Part shown: one piece after another, positions 6,560 to 8,989 of the stretch
Layout: each line of letters starts with the position of its first letter
Numbering within the stretch: the stretch's first letter is position 1
Source: Campylobacterales bacterium
Lineage (GTDB): Bacteria > Campylobacterota_A > Desulfurellia > JAADFJ01
Length of the DNA: 8,989 nt
NCBI GenBank assembly: GCA_027080125.1
Contig: JALWSW010000023.1
Coordinates: 1-8,989 of the forward strand
Direction: 5' to 3'
The notes under the pieces: model-generated
What the model was told of the DNA's origin: nothing
The model's input: only the letters and a program-made list of their open reading frames with translations
Databases searched by the model: none
Translations under genes and position numbers: made by a program

Positions 6560-6587
6560 TTGTCTTTTTCAGATTTTAATGTACAAT
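6560..6587 (+). promoter_or_regulatory. Possible promoter of the membrane protein gene at 6594
   Basis: TTGTCT (6560-6565), a 16-base spacer and TACAAT (6582-6587). Transcription would begin near 6594, which is the second ATG of the downstream frame. This favours 6594 over 6579 as the start and suggests a leaderless mRNA; no Shine-Dalgarno precedes either ATG. Confidence 0.4.
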
Positions 6588-6593
6588 TACCGG

Positions 6594-7226
6594 ATGTCAC
6601 ATAGAGAATTGTATTTTATAGGCATAGTTTTGCTGGCAGGTATTGCATCGGTCGGATTCTTTTGGGGCAGGAAAAAGAATCTCAGCTTGGCGCGCGAAAT
6701 TGGAAAAATTACCGAAGAGTTTCTTAGGCCTGTTGGCCAAAATTATATATGGATTGGTGGAGAGATCGGCTATAAAGCAAGTTATGTTATAAAAAAGAGC
6801 TTTGCCAAAAAATGTCGTACCATGCTGACACTCCTTCCAAGGCAATCACCTTTTTGGATTCCTATATCGTTGTTGCTTGCAAGATATGACAGATTTTTTA
6901 TGAGCTATATCTTAGAAAAGAATCTATCCTGCGAGTTTTATCTGCGAAAAAAAGGAACATGGGGCTATGATAAAGAGAGATATGGAAATTCGTTTAAAAA
7001 AGAAAAGGTAATTTTAAACAACGCCACTTACATTCTATACAAGAAAGGTGACTGTTCTAAGACACATAAAAAGATAGTCGGGTTGTTAAAACTAAATAGG
7101 TCGATAAAGAGTTGTCGTCTCTATAACGATGGTAGAAAAACCATAATCGAGGCAACGGTTACGCCAAGAACCGATACATTGGAACAGTTTATTAAAGATT
7201 TTTCCGAGTTTTGTAAAAGCTTATAA
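6594..7226 (+). CDS. Uncharacterised single-pass membrane protein
   Basis: Not recognised. 210 residues from the ATG at 6594; an alternative ATG at 6579 adds MYNYR. One N-terminal transmembrane helix (about residues 5-22, LYFIGIVLLAGIASVGFF) is followed by RKK, so by the positive-inside rule the bulk should be cytoplasmic. The soluble part has a block rich in aromatic and basic residues: LRPVGQNYIWIGGEIGYKA, then MLTLLPRQSPFWIPISLLLARYDRFF. A more polar, lysine-rich C-terminal domain that may be a mixed alpha/beta fold follows, ending with EATVTPRTDTLEQFIKDF. The PRQSPFWIPIS segment looks like a monotopic membrane-contact surface. The gene is divergent from cstA across about 200 bases and followed by an HMA-like gene 67 bases away. 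The start at 6594 is preferred because a promoter-like -10 overlaps 6582-6587. A function cannot be given. Confidence 0.78.
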   Translation: MSHRELYFIGIVLLAGIASVGFFWGRKKNLSLAREIGKITEEFLRPVGQNYIWIGGEIGYKASYVIKKSFAKKCRTMLTLLPRQSPFWIPISLLLARYDRFFMSYILEKNLSCEFYLRKKGTWGYDKERYGNSFKKEKVILNNATYILYKKGDCSKTHKKIVGLLKLNRSIKSCRLYNDGRKTIIEATVTPRTDTLEQFIKDFSEFCKSL

Positions 7227-7239
7227 ATTATGTTATAAA
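7211..7239 (+). promoter_or_regulatory. Possible promoter of the HMA-like gene
   Basis: TTGTAA (7211-7216), a 17-base spacer and TATAAA (7234-7239), overlapping the end of the preceding gene. Transcription would start near 7246, giving a leader of about 48 bases that contains the AGGAGG site at 7281-7286. Confidence 0.4.
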
Positions 7240-7293
7240 ATGAAATAGCTCGGGCACAAAACTCAAAATTCGAAATTGTAAGGAGGTAGTTAT

Positions 7294-7518
7294 ATGATGA
7301 AAGAAATAACCATTAAAACAAAACATCAGCCTTGCGAATTGTGCGGGTGGTCAATGCTCTTTTTTACGGCGACAAAGGCGTTTAGACGTATCAAAGGTGT
7401 GGAAAATGTAGATGCGAACTATGAAGATTCGGCATGGACAATACAATATGACGGTAAGCAGCAGACAAAAAAACATATCGATCAAGTAATAGATGATATG
7501 GGATTTTCATCACAATAA
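7294..7518 (+). CDS. Small HMA-like (heavy-metal-associated fold) protein with CELC
   Basis: 74-residue protein that fits a ferredoxin-like beta-alpha-beta-beta-alpha-beta fold of the HMA family. The order is a first strand (EITIKTK), a PCELCGW loop with CxxC at residues 14-17, a helix, the hallmark IKGVENVDANYED, a WTIQYDG strand, a helix (TKKHIDQVIDDM) and a final GF. In HMA domains the CxxC binds Cu(I) or another soft metal and the second half reads (T/S)...I..AI...GY, as here. Differences are that the usual GMTC is QPCELC and the helix to GV is about one turn longer, so metal binding is plausible but not certain. Two ATGs are adjacent (7294, 7297); AGGAGG at 7281-7286 is 7 bases before the first. 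Alanine dehydrogenase follows 76 bases later on the same strand. Confidence 0.78.
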   Translation: MMKEITIKTKHQPCELCGWSMLFFTATKAFRRIKGVENVDANYEDSAWTIQYDGKQQTKKHIDQVIDDMGFSSQ

Positions 7519-7594
7519 ACTGTCAAACTCATAGGCGGATGGAGGCTGCCTTCAAAATCTGCTGTTTTTGGTGGGTTTTGTAAACTGAGTCATA

Positions 7595-8642
7595 ATGAGA
7601 TTAGGCGTTCCAAAGGAATCTAAAAGCAGAGGCTACTTGATGGAAGGCAGAGTAGGACTTACCCCCTCAGGTGTGAAGGAATTAACCGAGCGGGGCATGC
7701 CGGTTTTTGTGGAGAGCCGGGCAGGAAATAATGCCGGCTATACGGATGATGATTACAGGGAAGAAGGTGCAACGATTGTATATAGCGCAGAAGAGGTGTA
7801 TAGACGTTCTGATGTAATTCTTAAGATTGAAAGGCCGACGGAAAGAGAGCTCGATCTTATACCGCAAGATTGCGTGATATGCGCATTTTGGCATCTCGTA
7901 ACTGCTCCCAAAGACTATGTTGAGAAACTTATGGAAAAAGGTGTTACTGCTTTTGGTTATGAACTGTATGAGAGTAAACCAAATTATCGTCCTATTCTTG
8001 CTTCTCAAAGTAAGATTGCCGGTAGACTTGCTCCGCAAATAGCAGGCAGGTTGCTTGAGTCAGGCAGCAACTCTTTCGGTAAATTGCTTGGAGGTATACC
8101 CGGGATTCCTCCTGCCAATGTCGTGATTATAGGGGGCAGGAACACTCGGAAGCTATGCTGCTGAGAGCTTATCCGGAGTGGGCGCTACGGTCCATCTGCT
8201 CGATAAAAATACTGATAGACTGGAATACATTTCACATTTTACGAACGAGCGTATTATTACCTCGGTTGCAACTAAGCACGCGATAGAAAAATATATTCAA
8301 TTTGCCGATGTTGTTATATTGTCTGTCCTTGTTCCGGGAGCGCTTCCACCTATCATTATTGATAAAGATATGGCCAGACGGATGCGCAAGGGAACGGTTG
8401 TTATAGACTTTGCTATTGACCAGGGCGGTGCAACGGCAATTACAAGAGCAAGAGGTGCTCACATAGATCCTTTTGTTGAAAATGGCATCACATACTTAGC
8501 CATACCAAATGCTCCGGCAATGGTTGCGCGAACAACATCTAAAGCACTGACACTTGCTATTATGCCTATTTTGAAATCTGCTATGAATTCAAAGGACAGG
8601 CTTTACCATGCATGCTATATATACAACAGAAAGAAAATATGA
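7595..8642 (+). pseudogene. ald: Alanine dehydrogenase, split by a 1-nt frameshift
   Basis: Alanine dehydrogenase interconverts L-alanine and pyruvate with ammonia and NAD+. The first frame carries KESKSRGYLMEGRVGLTP with substrate-binding Arg19, ILKIERPT with Lys77, FWHLV with His100, ILASQSKIAGRLAPQ and LLGGIPGIPP. It then runs into a stop at 8162-8164 (TGA). The next frame carries GSYAAESLSGVGATVHLLDKN, VLVPGALPP, VVIDFAIDQGG and PNAPAMVARTTSKALT. Removing one G from the G5 run at 8132-8136 joins them as VVIIGAGTLGSYAAES, a perfect Rossmann GxGxxG, giving 348 residues compared with about 370 usual. No clear Shine-Dalgarno precedes the ATG at 7595, but homology fixes this start (MRLGVPKE). 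Its stop overlaps the next gene's ATG in ATGA. The shift is either a homopolymer sequencing error or a true inactivating or slippage-prone change. Confidence 0.88.
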
Positions 8643-8965
8643 ATTGGCAATCTATCTACAAAAATGGTCTCGTTAGTGCCGGGGAAGCTGTAAGCTCTGT
8701 AAAATCAGGTGACCTGATATATGTAAGTGGAAACGCCTCCACTCCGACTATTTTGCTTGATGCTCTGGCAAGGCATGTGGAGTCTGATCAATTGAAAGAT
8801 ATAACAGTTTCACATGCGGTACTCGCTGGCAGCGACCGACTGAAACAAGCAGAAAAAGATGGCAGGATAATACATCGGTCGTTTTTTGTAGGATCTGCGG
8901 ATAGGGATGCGGTTAATATGCAATCAGGTTATATTCCAATTCACCTTCATAGAATACCTGTGTAG
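8639..8965 (+). CDS. Acetyl-CoA hydrolase / 4-hydroxybutyrate CoA-transferase family, N-terminal part, out of frame near the window end
   Basis: N-terminal domain of the family I-like CoA-transferases that includes acetyl-CoA hydrolase and 4-hydroxybutyrate CoA-transferase, which move CoA between carboxylic acids. Seen here: a Lys/Leu-rich start (MNWQSIYKNG), SAGEAVSSVKSGDLIYVSGNASTPTILLDAL, then ITVSHAVLAG, HRSFFVGSADRDAVNMQSGYIPIHLHRIP. The frame stops at 8963-8965. Two frames over, VAIKENPPD follows at once (8962-8988), matching the family's DVALIxxSPPD block. So an indel near 8960 breaks the frame, and about ten residues usual between HLxEIP and DVAL seem missing. The full family length is about 430 residues, so the gene runs past the window. 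The start at 8639 is chosen because its ATG overlaps the ald stop (ATGA), indicating translational coupling; an in-frame ATG at 8612 lies inside ald. The catalytic Glu would lie beyond the window. Confidence 0.82.
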   Translation: MNWQSIYKNGLVSAGEAVSSVKSGDLIYVSGNASTPTILLDALARHVESDQLKDITVSHAVLAGSDRLKQAEKDGRIIHRSFFVGSADRDAVNMQSGYIPIHLHRIPV

Positions 8966-8989
8966 CTATAAAGGAGAATCCTCCTGACG

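Noticed and set aside
7539..7583. 14-codon frame MEAAFKICCFWWVL before ald as a leader peptide
   Set aside because: No proper ribosome binding site, no alanine-related codon run and no terminator/antiterminator structure around it.
1..8989. CRISPR arrays, tRNA or rRNA genes, insertion sequences, integrases, attachment sites
   Set aside because: No regularly spaced repeats, no tRNA-like cloverleaf and no transposase or recombinase motif was seen on either strand.

Overview
The window is bacterial: genes are tightly packed, several have strong AGGAGG-type Shine-Dalgarno sites, there are sigma70-like promoter boxes, and the families (fused TRAP permease, CstA, MarR, alanine dehydrogenase, acyl-CoA transferase) are typical of bacteria. 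The DNA is rather AT-rich. The gene content is that of an organism living on organic acids, amino acids and acyl-CoA intermediates, often anaerobes of the Desulfobacterota/Campylobacterota/Deferribacterota sort. That lineage guess is inference only, because there is no rRNA or other marker gene.

Layout. 1-1410 (+): C-terminal two thirds of a fused TRAP transporter permease, cut by the window start. 1440-3117 (-): a two-gene operon of a MarR-type regulator and an aldehyde dehydrogenase. A perfect 20-bp palindrome lies on the regulator's promoter and start codon, and a near copy of its core lies just before the dehydrogenase's ribosome binding site. 3160-3476: no intact gene, only a possible decayed reading frame with a CxxC. 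3477-6371 (-): a translationally coupled three-gene operon, cstA (carbon starvation/peptide or pyruvate-type transporter), an unrecognised 86-residue membrane-associated protein, and a single-domain ArsA/GET3-like ATPase. 6372-6578: a divergent promoter region. 6579/6594-7226 (+): an unrecognised single-pass membrane protein. 7294-7518 (+): a small HMA-like protein with a CxxC. 7595-8642 (+): alanine dehydrogenase broken by a 1-nt frameshift in a G5 run. 8639-8965 (+): start of an acetyl-CoA hydrolase/4-hydroxybutyrate CoA-transferase family gene, coupled to ald by ATGA and itself out of frame near the window end.

How they fit. The TRAP permease and CstA are uptake systems; alanine dehydrogenase, the CoA-transferase and the aldehyde dehydrogenase are catabolic or redox enzymes that could use the imported compounds. 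The most unusual part is the coupling of a large transporter to a tiny membrane protein and a deviant-Walker-A ATPase with no arsenic-binding cysteines. This suggests a dedicated ATPase accessory to CstA and not an arsenic pump. Two to three frameshifts in 9 kb, two of them in homopolymer runs, mean that assembly error must be separated from true gene decay.
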